Below, one piece after another: positions 1 through 9,819 of a DNA stretch of 64,000 nucleotides. How positions within the stretch are numbered: the stretch's first letter is position 1; every line of letters starts with the position of its first letter. Under the pieces are notes generated by a model. It was not told the DNA's origin. It saw nothing but the letters and a program-made list of their open reading frames with translations, and searched no databases. The position numbers were made by a program, and so were the translations under genes. This DNA is from Mesorhizobium loti (lineage in GTDB: Bacteria > Pseudomonadota > Alphaproteobacteria > Rhizobiales > Rhizobiaceae): assembly GCA_002356515.1 (NCBI GenBank), contig AP017605.1:3481001-3545000 (forward strand). Reading direction: 5' to 3'.

Positions 1-324
1 GCGCGACAAAGTCCACGTCGACTGCCGCGACAGAATGTCGACGGTGCCGGCCTGCAGCGCGGTGAAGCGCTCCTTGGTCGACAACGGCACATAGCTCACC
101 TTGTCGGGGTCGCCGAAAACGGCGGCCGAAACCGCGCGGCAGAAATCGATGTCGAAGCCGCTCCATTTGCCCTGGTCGTCCGGCGCCGAGAAGCCGGCGA
201 CGCCTTGGCTGACACCGCAGATGATGGAGCCCCTCTGCTTGACGATGTCGAATGTGTCCGCCTTCGCCGGCGCGGCCAGCGTGGCCGATGCGAGCAAGAA
301 CGCGGTGATCAATGCATGTCTCAT
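1..324 (-). CDS. aapJ: Amino-acid ABC transporter substrate-binding protein, 3'-truncated by window edge
   Basis: This is the first 108 residues of a periplasmic binding protein; the rest lies left of the window. The start has a typical signal peptide (charged MRH, then a hydrophobic AFLLASATLAAPAKA stretch). The mature part carries the AapJ/BztA-type features CGVSQGVAGFSAPD, WSGFDVDFCRAVSAAVFGDP and PLSTKERFTALQAGTVDIL. These belong to the general L-amino acid uptake family, which feeds an AapQMP-type permease. A GGGAGG sequence lies just upstream of the ATG. The membrane and ATPase genes would be expected to the left and cannot be seen. The family is clear; the exact amino acid specificity is not. 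Confidence 0.85.
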   Translation of the reverse strand, partial: MRHALITAFLLASATLAAPAKADTFDIVKQRGSIICGVSQGVAGFSAPDDQGKWSGFDIDFCRAVSAAVFGDPDKVSYVPLSTKERFTALQAGTVDILSRQSTWTLSR

Positions 325-448
325 GGTTTCCTCCCTTGATGAGGCAAAGCCTCTCCTGCCGCCGGCGCGTGACGCGCCGGACGTTTCCCAAAAAGTCGTT
401 GCTCCTGAATTCTGCTCACGCACCGCCGGGGCGGTGCGCAGATATGTC

Positions 449-3400
449 CTAAGCCCTTTCCGCCAGAACCGCCGCCAGCGTCTCGTCGACAACGCCGACC
501 AGATGATCGGCATTGGCCCGGCTGAAGATCATCGGCGGGCGCATCTTCAGCACATTGTCATGCGGCCCCTCGGTGCCGATCAGCACGCCGCGTGCCCTCA
601 CCCCATCATTGATGCGGCGGGCAAGTGCTGTCGCCGGCGCCTTGCTCTTGCGGTCCTCGACCAGTTCGATACCGAGGAAGAGGCCCTGGCCGCGCACATC
701 GCCGATGACGTCGTAGCGGTCCTGCAAAGCCTTGAACCGCGCCATGAGATAGTTGCCGATCTCCAGCGCATTGCGCCTGAGCCCGTCCCGCTCGATGACA
801 TCGAGCACTGCCAGTCCGGCGGCGCAGGACACCGGATTGCCGCCGAACGTGTTGAAATACTCCATGCCGTTGTTGAAGGAGGCGGCGATCTCCGATGTCG
901 TCACCACAGCCGCCATCGGATGGCCGTTGCCGATCGGCTTGCCCATGGTGACGATGTCAGGCGTCACCCCTTGGGTTTCGAAAGCCCACCAATGGCTGCC
1001 GACGCGACCGAAGCCGACCTGCACCTCGTCGGCGGCGCAAATGCCACCGGCGGCGCGCACCAGCGCGTAGACCTCCGCGAGATAGCCTTCCGGCAGGAAC
1101 ACCTGGCCGGCGACGCTGGGGATCGATTCCGCCAGGAACAGGCCGGGCGCGCGGCCTTGTCTGGCCATATCGGCGATCTGCTCGGCGACGCTTTCGGCGA
1201 ACCGTTTTGCATGTTCGTGGACCGGCCATTCGGCCGGAGCATGGTAGCTGTCGGGAATGGTCGCCTCGAACACATGCGCTGGGCGCCCCTTGCCGCCCTT
1301 GCGCTTGTATTTGTAGGGACTGAGATCGATCAGCTCCTGCGTCGTGCCGTGATAGGCCCAGTCGAGCACGATCGCCTCGCTGCGGCCGGTATGGCTCCGC
1401 GCCATGCGCAACATCAGGCTGTTGGCCTCGCTGCCGGAGCAGGCGAAAGACGCCACCGACAGGCCGGCGGGCAGCGTCGCCGTCAGCCGTTCGGCATAGG
1501 TGACGATGGCGTCGTGCAAATAGCGCGTGTTGGTGTTGAGCTTCGCCGCTTGGCCTGCGATCGCCTCGACCACGTCAGGATGGGCATGGCCGAGATGGCA
1601 GACATTGTTGAAGCAATCGAGATAGGCGCGGCCGCGATCGTCGATCAGCCAGGCGCCCTCGCCGCGCACGAACTTGATCGGCTCGGAATAAGAAATCGAG
1701 AGATTGGGCAGCAGCGACGCCTTGCGCGCGGCGACGATTTCAGGGCGGGAGCGACCATTTTGGCGAAAGGTCTCGGGCGGAATACCGGCGAGATCGGCGG
1801 CATCCGGAAACAGTTCCTTCCACACGGCGAGATAACGTTCCTCGCCGACCCCAAGGATGTCGCGGGCGGCAAGGCTGGTATCCGTCGATATCTGGAAATG
1901 CAGATGCGGCGCCCAGCCGCCATTTTCGGCCGGCGTGCCCATCTCGCCGACAAGCGCGCCAGCCTCCAGACAATCGCCGGCCTTCAGCCGATGCCCGGCC
2001 TCATGCGCCATATGTCCCCACAAGGTCACGAAGGGCGGACAGCCCTGCGGTCTATGCTCCAGCGCCACCAGGCAGCCATAGCCGAGCGGATCCTCCTCGA
2101 TCTCGACGCTTCTGACGGTGGCGGCGAGCGGCGTGTAAAGCCGCGTCCCCGCCGGCATGAAAAGGTCGAGGCCGAGATGGTTGGCCCGCCGCGCGCCTTC
2201 GACGAAACGCGACTGGAAGATGTCGCTGGTGTAGACCGTGCGCGCTTCGCCCCAAGGGCCGATGCCGAGCGCAATGCCATGCTCGGCGCAATAGGCATCC
2301 CACCAGGCGGTGGCCTTTTCGGGCTGCTGCGCCGCCGATGTCACCGTCATCGGATTGTGCGGATCGCCGTAAGGCACGAGCGCCTTGGCAAGCGTCGCCG
2401 GATGACGGTCGAGGATCGTCGCGAGCTGCAGGCGGTTTGCCGCGATCCAGCCTGTCACGGCGCGCGCTCCGGGAGCGGCCTCGAAGCCGCAGGCATGGCG
2501 CAGGATTGCCGTGGCGAAGCGCCGGTTCATCCTGTCCAGGCGACGCAGCAATCGCCAGGCCGGTGCTTCCGAGATCGACAGATAGGGATTGTCGGCGGTG
2601 CGGTCCCTGCGCGCGGCCGACAGCGTCACCGAGGTGACGAGGCGCATCGCGATGAGATCGAACAGCAGGTCGAGCTCTTCCTCCCGCAACGGATATTCCG
2701 CATGGAAGCCGGCGGCCAACCGTGCGGCGGCGCCGATCGGATCCTCGGCATCGAGGATGGCATAGGCGCAAGCGACGGCAACCTCGGCGATCAGCACACT
2801 ATGCAAAGCATCGCCGAAATCGATCAGCCCGGCGACACGCTCGGGCCTTTCGGGATCGACGAGCACATTCCAGTCATTGGCGTCGTTGTGGATCACCTGT
2901 GCCCGCAAGGCCGGCAGCCGGGGGGCCACCACGGCATCGAAATGGTCGAGGAACCGTTCCAGCAAAGCACGGTCCTGTTCATCGTCAATGTAGTGGAGGC
3001 GTTGCCGCGCGGCACCTGCCTGGCGAATGTCCCAATCGAATGACCGCAGCGCGCCCGGATGAATGAAGCCCTGCAGCGCCCGATCCAGCCGGCCGAGCGC
3101 GCTGCCGAGGCTTTCGAGCAGCGCCGGCGTGGTCTGGCTCTCGGCCAGCGGTCGGCCGGGCAGCCACGACACCAGGCGCACGGCATGATCCTCGCCGCCA
3201 GGCCCCTTGGCATGGGCGAGCGAAGCGCCTTGCACCGTCTTCCTCAGACGCGGCACGGCCAGATCCGGGCTGTTGCGCTCAAGATGATCGAACAATGCCG
3301 TCTGGAATTCGCTCTCGACGAGTGGTTCGCTGGCATTGACGATTTTCAGGATCCACAGCGAATGGTCGGGGGCGGTCAGTTTGAAATTCCGGTCGCGCTC

Positions 3401-3505
3401 GCTGTCGAGCGGCGCGGCGGTGCCGGCGATGCCGAAGTGCCGCATCGCGACATCGACGGCCTCGTTCTGCGAGACTTGAGGTGCTGGGTGTGAAACGTTG
3501 GTCAT
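449..3505 (-). CDS. Three-domain fusion: APH-like kinase, M23 peptidase, class-III PLP aminotransferase/phospho-lyase
   Basis: This is a 1018-residue cytoplasmic protein with no signal peptide. Residues about 30-330 form an aminoglycoside/choline-kinase-like fold with the catalytic HNDANDWN (206-213) and the Mg-binding DFGD (229-232). Residues about 415-555 are an M23/LytM-like domain with HLGLD (H443, D447) and HLH (534-536), so the metal ligands are intact. Residues about 600-1018 are a class-III aminotransferase fold with [10 protein letters not shown] and the PLP-lysine motif [11 protein letters not shown]. Eukaryotic AGPHD1 (hydroxylysine kinase) and AGXT2L1/2 (phospho-lyases) carry out successive steps, so a kinase plus phospho-lyase acting on a hydroxy-amine is a reasonable inference. 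In-frame ATG 3559 and GTG 3607 are alternatives. ATG 3505 fits the domain start and leaves a promoter gap to the divergent Lrp-type gene. Confidence 0.85.
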   Translation of the reverse strand: MTNVSHPAPQVSQNEAVDVAMRHFGIAGTAAPLDSERDRNFKLTAPDHSLWILKIVNASEPLVESEFQTALFDHLERNSPDLAVPRLRKTVQGASLAHAKGPGGEDHAVRLVSWLPGRPLAESQTTPALLESLGSALGRLDRALQGFIHPGALRSFDWDIRQAGAARQRLHYIDDEQDRALLERFLDHFDAVVAPRLPALRAQVIHNDANDWNVLVDPERPERVAGLIDFGDALHSVLIAEVAVACAYAILDAEDPIGAAARLAAGFHAEYPLREEELDLLFDLIAMRLVTSVTLSAARRDRTADNPYLSISEAPAWRLLRRLDRMNRRFATAILRHACGFEAAPGARAVTGWIAANRLQLATILDRHPATLAKALVPYGDPHNPMTVTSAAQQPEKATAWWDAYCAEHGIALGIGPWGEARTVYTSDIFQSRFVEGARRANHLGLDLFMPAGTRLYTPLAATVRSVEIEEDPLGYGCLVALEHRPQGCPPFVTLWGHMAHEAGHRLKAGDCLEAGALVGEMGTPAENGGWAPHLHFQISTDTSLAARDILGVGEERYLAVWKELFPDAADLAGIPPETFRQNGRSRPEIVAARKASLLPNLSISYSEPIKFVRGEGAWLIDDRGRAYLDCFNNVCHLGHAHPDVVEAIAGQAAKLNTNTRYLHDAIVTYAERLTATLPAGLSVASFACSGSEANSLMLRMARSHTGRSEAIVLDWAYHGTTQELIDLSPYKYKRKGGKGRPAHVFEATIPDSYHAPAEWPVHEHAKRFAESVAEQIADMARQGRAPGLFLAESIPSVAGQVFLPEGYLAEVYALVRAAGGICAADEVQVGFGRVGSHWWAFETQGVTPDIVTMGKPIGNGHPMAAVVTTSEIAASFNNGMEYFNTFGGNPVSCAAGLAVLDVIERDGLRRNALEIGNYLMARFKALQDRYDVIGDVRGQGLFLGIELVEDRKSKAPATALARRINDGVRARGVLIGTEGPHDNVLKMRPPMIFSRANADHLVGVVDETLAAVLAERA

Positions 3506-3636
3506 TGGGATTCCGGATCTGCTTTGTCCGAGCTTGGCATGGGTCAAAAAATCGGGCATCCGGCAAAGCGTCGGTTGCGCCGGCACAATGACTGCATTGA
3601 CCGGCACATTAACGGAGCCGCTTGGAGCGTGACGTC

Positions 3637-4077
3637 ATGAAAGAACTGGACGCCAAGGACCGGGACATCCTCGCCATTCTGTCGAAGGAAGCCCGCATCC
3701 CGTTGAAGACGCTTGCGGGGCGCATCGGCCTGTCGCGCAGCGCCACCAGCGAGCGGGTGGCTTCATTGGAAAAGAGCGGCGTCATCAGAGGTTACCGGGC
3801 CGGTATCGGTCAGATGGACGCCGGACTGGTCTGCGCGTTCCTGCTGGTCACACTGATCCGCACGCCGTCAATCGGCATTCTCGACCAGTTGGCGCGCTAT
3901 CCCGAGGTCCGGCGCGTGTCGTCGGTGAGCGGCCAGCTCGATCTCATCGTCGAGGTCGAGGTGCCGTCGATCGACAGGCTCAACACGGTGCGTGACCTCA
4001 TTGCCACGCTCGGCGGCGTCGAGGACCTGACGACCGCAATCGTCCTGCGCCGGGATATAGAACGCGCCGTGGGTTGA
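3637..4077 (+). CDS. Lrp/AsnC family transcriptional regulator
   Basis: This 146-residue regulator has an N-terminal winged helix (residues about 3-60, with LDAKDRDILAIL and the recognition region LSRSATSERVASLEKSGVI). A C-terminal RAM/AsnC ligand domain follows, with VRRVSSVSGQLDLIVEVEV. ATG 3637 has GGAG nine bases upstream, which favours it over the in-frame TTG at 3622. The gene is divergent from the kinase/M23/aminotransferase fusion, with about 130 bp between them. Lrp-type genes placed this way usually control the neighbour in response to an amino acid or related amine; that link is inferred here. Confidence 0.9.
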   Translation: MKELDAKDRDILAILSKEARIPLKTLAGRIGLSRSATSERVASLEKSGVIRGYRAGIGQMDAGLVCAFLLVTLIRTPSIGILDQLARYPEVRRVSSVSGQLDLIVEVEVPSIDRLNTVRDLIATLGGVEDLTTAIVLRRDIERAVG

Positions 4078-4109
4078 ATGCCCGTGACAGCGGTCATTCT
4101 TGGCGCCAC

Positions 4110-4643
4110 CTATTTGGCGATCTCCAGCAGGGACGAGACCAGCAGCTCGCGCTCGTCCTTCGACATCACGTCGGAATCGAAGAGGTTCATACTGCGCAGC
4201 CCCTCGATGGCGAGATAGCAGACCAGCAGCGATTTGAGGTCTTTCGTCTCGCCTTTCAGCCGTTCGAAAAGCTGCCGCTTGAACGTCTTTATCGGCGTCA
4301 TGAAATCGGGATCCTCGGCTATCGCCGAAAAGATCCAGGACGCCGAGGGCCGCTTTTCCTCGCAATCATTGGCCGACAGTTTGATGTAGACGGCAAGCGG
4401 ATTTTTGCCATCGTCGCTGCTGTTGGCGGATTCCAGCGCTTGCTCAAAATCGCGCAGATAGCCCTCGACCAGCCCCTGCATCAATTTGGCCTTGGTCGGG
4501 AAATTGTAGAGCAGCCCGCCCTTCGACACACCGGCGCGGCTGGCGACGGCATCCAGCGACAGGCTGCCTGGCCCGGTTTCCCGGGCGACATCAGCCGCTG
4601 CGGCGAGAATTTTCTCGCGCGAATTCGGTCGTTGGGCTCTCAT
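4110..4643 (-). CDS. TetR/AcrR family transcriptional regulator
   Basis: This 177-residue TetR-type repressor has its helix-turn-helix in residues about 10-55 (REKILAAAADVARETG, then VASRAGVSKGGLLYNFPTK). The C-terminal half resembles the TetR_C region of regulators that sit next to efflux pumps. The start at ATG 4643 has AAGGGAGG immediately upstream; the upstream in-frame start at 4679 has no such site. It is divergent from the RND membrane-fusion gene that begins at 4789. The roughly 145 bp between them would hold both promoters, so it is probably the pump's local repressor (inference from position). It converges on the Lrp-type gene. Confidence 0.88.
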   Translation of the reverse strand: MRAQRPNSREKILAAAADVARETGPGSLSLDAVASRAGVSKGGLLYNFPTKAKLMQGLVEGYLRDFEQALESANSSDDGKNPLAVYIKLSANDCEEKRPSASWIFSAIAEDPDFMTPIKTFKRQLFERLKGETKDLKSLLVCYLAIEGLRSMNLFDSDVMSKDERELLVSSLLEIAK

Positions 4644-4788
4644 GGCGCCTCCCTTCACAAGCTTAGGCCCAATTGACAAGACCGTCCAGACGGTACAGTA
4701 AAGCCGCCATTATTTGAAATCGGGACCTGCGGTCGATATGTGTCCCGATGTCCGAGCTTCGCGCCGGATTTCGACTGAGGGGACTTCC

Positions 4789-6150
4789 TTGTTCAAGCGC
4801 ATACTCCGTATCTTTCTCGTCATTGTCGTCCTGGCTGTGCTCGCCATCGTGGTCGGCGGCATTGTCTGGTTCAACTTCTTCCGCGATGGAATGATCAAGC
4901 AGTATTTCGCCACGATGAAGCCGCCGGCGGCGACCGTGTCGACGACCATCGCCAAGCCGTCGAGCTGGACCCCGGGCGTCGAGGCGATCGGTACGGTGCG
5001 GGCCGTGCGCGGTGTCGACCTGACGGTTGAGACAGCCGGCATCGTCAAGGAAATCACCTTCCACGCCAACGAGAAGGTGGCGGCAAATGTGGTGCTGCTG
5101 CAGCTCGACGATGCGGTCGAGCGCGCCGATCTCGACGCACAGAAGGCGCAGGCCGCGCTCGACCAGGTGTCGCTGACCCGTGCCATCGAACTGACCAGGC
5201 GTGGGGTTGGCTCCGACTCGACACTGGACAGCGCGCGTGCTGCGGCCTCCGCTTCGGCATCCCAGGTCACCAGGCTGCAGGCCGTGCTCGACCAGAAGCA
5301 GTTGACAGCGCCCTTCGCCGGCACGGTCGGCATTCCGAAGATCGACCTCGGCCAGTATCTGTCGCCCGGCACCGCGGTGGTGACGCTGCAGGATCTCGAC
5401 ACGATGCGGGTCGACTTCTCGGTTCCCGAACAGCAACTGCCGCTGCTCAAGATCGGTCAAACGGTTCGGCTGGGCCTGAGCGGCGCGGACATGCCGTTTG
5501 CCGGTGCCATTCGCGGCATCGACCCCAAGATCGACCCGTCCAGCCGGTTGGTGAACATCAGGGCGGAAGTCGCCAACCCCGAAGGCAAGCTGACCCCTGG
5601 CCAGTTCGTGCAGGTGCGTGTCGAACTGCCCGAGGAGCAGAACGTGCTGTCGCTGCCGCAAACGGCGCTGACCACCAGCCTCTATGGCGACTACATCTTC
5701 GTGGTGCAGCCGGCCAAGCCCGCCGAGGCCGCCCCGGCCAAGCCGGAAGAAAAAGCCGCCGCCGCGGCCACCGACAAGCCGGCGGACACCAAGCCGGCGG
5801 ATGCGATGAAACCGGCAACCGATGCGATGAAGCCGGCGGCTGATGCCATGAAGCCTGCCGCCGATGCTGCAAAGCCAGCGGACAAGGCCGCTTCCGATGC
5901 CACCAAGCCGGCAGCTGCCGATCCGGCCAAACCGGCGGCGGAGGGCGACAAGCCCGCGCTGGTGCTGTCGCAGGTCTTCGTCAAGCCCGGCCGCCGCAAT
6001 CAGGGCATGGTCGAGATCGTCGAAGGGCTGAAGGCTGGTGAAGAGGTCGTCACGGCGGGTCAGAACCGTCTGTTCAACGGCATGTCCGTCAATGTCGACA
6101 ACACGATCGATCCGACCAAATCGGCGAACAAGCAGGCCGACCAGCAATGA
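4789..6150 (+). CDS. RND efflux system periplasmic adaptor (membrane fusion protein) with low-complexity insert
   Basis: This is an HlyD/AcrA-type adaptor of 453 residues. A single N-terminal membrane segment (residues about 5-25, RIFLVIVVLAVLAIVVGGI) is followed by the lipoyl/barrel-sandwich halves (GVDLTVETAGIVKEI and QLTAPFAGTVGIPKIDLGQYL) and a beta-barrel (RVDFSVPEQQLPLLKIGQ). I place the start at TTG 4789 because GAGGGG lies eight bases upstream and the membrane segment begins at once; an in-frame ATG at 4738 is possible. Residues about 307-386 are an Ala/Lys/Pro/Asp-rich stretch with repeated DAMKPA(A/T) heptads inserted before the membrane-proximal domain. The stop overlaps the permease start (ATGA), so the two are translationally coupled. 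Confidence 0.92.
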   Translation: MFKRILRIFLVIVVLAVLAIVVGGIVWFNFFRDGMIKQYFATMKPPAATVSTTIAKPSSWTPGVEAIGTVRAVRGVDLTVETAGIVKEITFHANEKVAANVVLLQLDDAVERADLDAQKAQAALDQVSLTRAIELTRRGVGSDSTLDSARAAASASASQVTRLQAVLDQKQLTAPFAGTVGIPKIDLGQYLSPGTAVVTLQDLDTMRVDFSVPEQQLPLLKIGQTVRLGLSGADMPFAGAIRGIDPKIDPSSRLVNIRAEVANPEGKLTPGQFVQVRVELPEEQNVLSLPQTALTTSLYGDYIFVVQPAKPAEAAPAKPEEKAAAAATDKPADTKPADAMKPATDAMKPAADAMKPAADAAKPADKAASDATKPAAADPAKPAAEGDKPALVLSQVFVKPGRRNQGMVEIVEGLKAGEEVVTAGQNRLFNGMSVNVDNTIDPTKSANKQADQQ

Positions 6151-9100
6151 GCTTTTCCGATCTCTTCATTCGCCGGCCCGTCCTTTCGACGGTCCTCGCC
6201 TGCATGATCCTGCTCTTGGGTTTCCAGGGCATCTTCAACCTGTCGATCCGGCAGTATCCGAAGGTTGACGAAACCGCGATCACCATCACGACGTCCTATC
6301 CGGGCGCCAGCGCCGACCTGATCCAGGGCTTCATTTCCGCCCCGATCGCGCGCGCCGTCGCCTCGACCGAGAACATCGACTACGTCACCTCGTCCAGCCG
6401 TCCGTCCTCCAGCACCGTGACGGTGCAGATGAAGCTCGGCTCCAACCCCGACGTGGCGCTGACCGAAGTGCTGTCCAAGGTCCAGGGCGTGCGCGGCACC
6501 TTGCCGGACGCCTCCAAGGATCCGGTTATCGTCAAGGGCACCGGCCAGCAGTTCGCGATGATGTACATCTCGATGCAGAATCCGAACATGTCGAAGGAGC
6601 AGCTGACGGAGTATATCGAGCGCGTCATCAGGCCCCGCATGTCGACGGTCGAAGGCGTCGCCGACGTCCAGATCTTCGGCGCCCAGGAATACTCGATGCG
6701 CGTCTGGATCGACCCGATCAGGCTCGCCGCGCGCGGCGTGACGGCGGCGGAGGTGCTGACGGCAATCAACAATTCCAACTTCCTGTCGGCGCCCGGCAAC
6801 ACCCAGAACGAATATGTCGTCTCGTCGATCACCGTGCGCTCGACGCTGCAGACACCGGAAGCCTTCGCCGAGCTGCCCCTGCGCTCGACCGACGGCAATG
6901 TCGTGCGGCTGCGCGACGTGGCTCGGGTCGAACTCGGCGCGGAAAATACCGACACCAGGGTCTCCTTCAACGGCAAGCCTGGCACCTTCCTCGCCATCTT
7001 CCCGACCCCGGCTGCCAACCCGCTGACCACCGCGGCAGCGCTCACCAAGCTCGTGCCGCAGATCCAGGAAACGCTGCCGAAAGGCATGACGATCGAGGTC
7101 GTCTACGACGCGACCGGGCAGATCAGCGCGTCGATCGACGAGGTCTTCAAGACCATCGGCGAGGCGGTTGCCATCGTCGTCGTGGTCATCTTGTTGTTCC
7201 TTGGCTCGTTCCGCTCGGTGATGATGCCGATCGTCACCATCCCGCTGTCGCTGATCGGCGTCTGCTTCCTGTTGTTTGCGGTGGGCTATTCGATCAACCT
7301 TCTGTCGTTGCTGGCCATGGTGCTGGCGATCGGCCTTGTCGTCGATGACGCCATCGTCGTGGTGGAGAATATCCACCGCCACATGGAAGAAGACCACATG
7401 TCGCCGATGCAGGCGGCGTTCAGCGGCATGCGCGAAATCGCTTCCGCCATCGTCGCCATGACCATGACGCTGGCCGCCGTGTTCGCGCCTTTGGCCTTCA
7501 CCGGCGGCCTGACCGGTGCGCTGTTCCGCGAATTCGCGGTGACGCTCGCCGGCTCGGTCGTGCTGTCGGGCGTCATCGCCGTCACCATCACTCCGATGAT
7601 GTCGGCGCGCCTGTTGAAGGCCGGCACGCCTGGCCGTTTCCAGCGCATTGTCGACGGCATTTTCGCGCGGGTCGAGCATTTCTATGAGCGGGCTGTCACC
7701 GGCTCGCTGAACTATCGTCCTTTGACGCTGATCATCGTGCTGGCGCTCGTCGGCGTGACCGGCTTCATGTTCACCAAGACTTCGAGCGAGCTGGCGCCTG
7801 AAGAGGATCAGGGCTTCCTGCTCTCGCTGGTGACCGCGCCGACCTATGCGACATCGGACTATACCGAAACATATGTGAACCAGATGCTCGGCCTGGTGAG
7901 GGATATTCCCGAAACGCGGGCGCAGTTCTCGGCGGTCGCCTTCGGTGGCACGACAAACAGCGCCTTCGTCGGCTTTGCCTTCAAGGATTGGGCGGAGCGC
8001 AAGCGCAGTTCGAAGGAGTTGCAGGCCGACATCACGGCCCGTCTCGCCAAGGTGGCGGGTGTCCAGGCCTTCGTCTTCGCACCGCCGACGCTGCCGGGCT
8101 CCGGTGGCGGCCTGCCGATCGCCCTGGTGGTGCGCTCGACCGGCGATTCCGCGGAAGTGTATAAGGCTGCCGAGCAGATCAAGAACAAGGCGCAGGCCTC
8201 CGGCCGCTTCATTGTCGTGCAGAATTCGATGTCCTATGACTCACCGCAGGTGACGGTAACCATCGATCGCGACCGCGCCGCCGCACTCAACCTGCCGATC
8301 GCCGATATCGGCCGGACGCTCACGTTGCTGGTCGGCGGCGCCGAAGTGGCGCAGTTCGACCGCGACTCCAACAGCTACGACATCATCCCGCAGGTGCCGC
8401 AGCAATTCCGCGACAACCCCGAACGGCTCGGCGAGTATTTCGTGCGCAGCGTGACGGGTGAGATGGTGCCGCTGTCGGCCGTGGTCAAGATTTCGAACAA
8501 TGCCTCGCCGGCCGCGATCGAACAATTCAACCAGCTGAATTCGTCGACGATCTCCGCACTGCCGCTGCCCGGTGTCACCACGGGCGACGGTTTGAAAGTC
8601 CTCGAGGACATTGCCAGGGAGAGCCTGCCCGATACCTTCTTCATCGACTATTCCGGCCAGTCCCGGCAGGAGAAGGAACAGGGCAACACCATCTTGATCG
8701 CTTTCGGGGCGGCCATCATCGTCATCTACCTGGTGCTGGCGGCGCAGTTCGAAAGCTTCCGCGATCCGCTGATCATCATGATGGCGGTGCCGCTGTCGAT
8801 CTTCGGCGCGATCGTGCCGCTCAATCTCGGCCTCGGCACGCTCAACATCTACACGCAGGTCGGTCTGATCACGCTGATCGGCCTGATCACCAAGCACGGC
8901 ATCCTGCTGGTCGAATTCGCCAACCAGCAGCGCGAAGCGCATGGCATGCGGCGGCGTGACGCCATCATCGCCTCGGCCAAGGTGCGCCTGCGGCCGATCC
9001 TGATGACCACGGCCGCTATGGCGCTTGGCGTCGTGCCGCTGATCACGTCGAGCGGCGCAGGTGCGGCGGCCCGCTATTCGATGGGCCTGGTCATCTTCAC

Positions 9101-9230
9101 CGGCATCCTGGTCGGTACCATGTTCACGCTCTTCGTCGTGCCCATGTTCTACACCTTCATCGCCAGCAAGGACCTGCCGCATCTTGCGGAAAAGCCTGAT
9201 CCGAAGCTGATGCCGGCATTGCCGGACTGA
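6147..9230 (+). CDS. RND multidrug efflux inner-membrane permease (HAE1 family)
   Basis: This 1027-residue proton antiporter has the usual RND layout: TM1 (RRPVLSTVLACMILLLGF), a large periplasmic loop, TM2-6 with the TM4 proton-relay stretch AIGLVVDDAIVVVENI, a second loop, and TM7-12 ending in LFVVPMFYTFIASK. The TM4 double Asp and the TM10 Lys region (GLITKHGILLVEFANQ) needed for proton transfer are intact. Length is normal for AcrB/MexF-type pumps. It overlaps the adaptor by four bases and is followed by a strong terminator. No outer-membrane channel gene is adjacent, so a TolC-like partner encoded elsewhere would complete the pump. Substrates cannot be predicted. Confidence 0.95.
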   Translation: MSFSDLFIRRPVLSTVLACMILLLGFQGIFNLSIRQYPKVDETAITITTSYPGASADLIQGFISAPIARAVASTENIDYVTSSSRPSSSTVTVQMKLGSNPDVALTEVLSKVQGVRGTLPDASKDPVIVKGTGQQFAMMYISMQNPNMSKEQLTEYIERVIRPRMSTVEGVADVQIFGAQEYSMRVWIDPIRLAARGVTAAEVLTAINNSNFLSAPGNTQNEYVVSSITVRSTLQTPEAFAELPLRSTDGNVVRLRDVARVELGAENTDTRVSFNGKPGTFLAIFPTPAANPLTTAAALTKLVPQIQETLPKGMTIEVVYDATGQISASIDEVFKTIGEAVAIVVVVILLFLGSFRSVMMPIVTIPLSLIGVCFLLFAVGYSINLLSLLAMVLAIGLVVDDAIVVVENIHRHMEEDHMSPMQAAFSGMREIASAIVAMTMTLAAVFAPLAFTGGLTGALFREFAVTLAGSVVLSGVIAVTITPMMSARLLKAGTPGRFQRIVDGIFARVEHFYERAVTGSLNYRPLTLIIVLALVGVTGFMFTKTSSELAPEEDQGFLLSLVTAPTYATSDYTETYVNQMLGLVRDIPETRAQFSAVAFGGTTNSAFVGFAFKDWAERKRSSKELQADITARLAKVAGVQAFVFAPPTLPGSGGGLPIALVVRSTGDSAEVYKAAEQIKNKAQASGRFIVVQNSMSYDSPQVTVTIDRDRAAALNLPIADIGRTLTLLVGGAEVAQFDRDSNSYDIIPQVPQQFRDNPERLGEYFVRSVTGEMVPLSAVVKISNNASPAAIEQFNQLNSSTISALPLPGVTTGDGLKVLEDIARESLPDTFFIDYSGQSRQEKEQGNTILIAFGAAIIVIYLVLAAQFESFRDPLIIMMAVPLSIFGAIVPLNLGLGTLNIYTQVGLITLIGLITKHGILLVEFANQQREAHGMRRRDAIIASAKVRLRPILMTTAAMALGVVPLITSSGAGAAARYSMGLVIFTGILVGTMFTLFVVPMFYTFIASKDLPHLAEKPDPKLMPALPD

Positions 9231-9248
9231 CAGAAAGCTGAAGAACAA

Positions 9249-9283
9249 AAAGAGGCCGGGAAAAATCCCGGCCTCTTTTTTTT
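9249..9283 (+). terminator. Rho-independent terminator after the RND operon
   Basis: A perfect stem pairs AAGAGGCCGGGA with TCCCGGCCTCTT around an AAAA loop and runs into eight T residues. It lies 19 bases after the permease stop and ends the adaptor-permease transcript. Confidence 0.93.
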
Positions 9284-9363
9284 GGCTGCGCTCGATACCG
9301 CCGGGATGTTCCGGAGGGAGTCTTGAACGGGCGCGGCAGTCCACCGGCCCGTTCCTCAGCCTG

Positions 9364-9819
9364 CTACTTGACGATGACGATGCTGGTGTTGGCCGGCCCG
9401 AAGGTCTCGACAAGCTGGTAGAAATCGGCGGCATTGTCGGGATGCAGCCGCACGCAGCCATGCGAGGCCGGCTGGCCGAGCCGCTTGATGGCATAGGTAG
9501 CGTGCACCGCGTAGCCGCCGCTGAAGAACACCGAGTGCGGCATCGGCGCGTTGTCGTACTTCTTCGAATACCACATCTCATGCATGCGCGTCGGCTTGAA
9601 CGAACCGGTTGGCGTCACATGCGCCCGGTCGCCGGTCGAAACCTTCCAGGCGAAGGTCGGCCGGCCATCGACCGAGACTTCCATGACCTGCTGTGAAAGC
9701 GAGACCCGCGCCACGATCTTGTTGGCGGCGTGCGCTGCGTTGGCGCCGAACAGAAGTGCCGCGCCCGTCAGCGCGGCGGCGGTGATGTTGATGAGCTTGG
9801 CGGAAATGGTGGTGTGCAT
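9364..9819 (-). CDS. L,D-transpeptidase (YkuD domain), exported
   Basis: This 151-residue protein has a signal peptide (residues 1 to about 28, ending AANAAHA in front of NKIVARVSL). The YkuD catalytic domain follows, with HSVFFSGGYAVHAT and the active-site signature HGCVRLHPDNAADFY (His and catalytic Cys of the S-H-G-C-R box). It is near minimal size for such single-domain enzymes, which make 3-3 peptidoglycan cross-links or attach proteins to the wall in rhizobia. The start at ATG 9819 is preceded by GAGGGG. The longer frame to 9945 lacks a binding site and would bury the signal peptide. It is monocistronic and convergent with the RND operon. Confidence 0.93.
   Translation of the reverse strand: MHTTISAKLINITAAALTGAALLFGANAAHAANKIVARVSLSQQVMEVSVDGRPTFAWKVSTGDRAHVTPTGSFKPTRMHEMWYSKKYDNAPMPHSVFFSGGYAVHATYAIKRLGQPASHGCVRLHPDNAADFYQLVETFGPANTSIVIVK

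Noticed and set aside
101..3043. 980-residue open frame on the plus strand
   Set aside because: It lies entirely opposite the kinase/M23/aminotransferase fusion and the amino-acid binding protein, which have intact catalytic motifs. Its sequence is His/Arg/Gly-rich, as is typical of antisense frames in GC-rich DNA.
4663..9581. Long minus-strand frames (4663-6147, 6060-7679, 8241-9581) opposite the RND genes
   Set aside because: They are antisense to well-supported efflux genes, have His/Arg/Gln-rich composition, no domain motifs and no ribosome binding sites.
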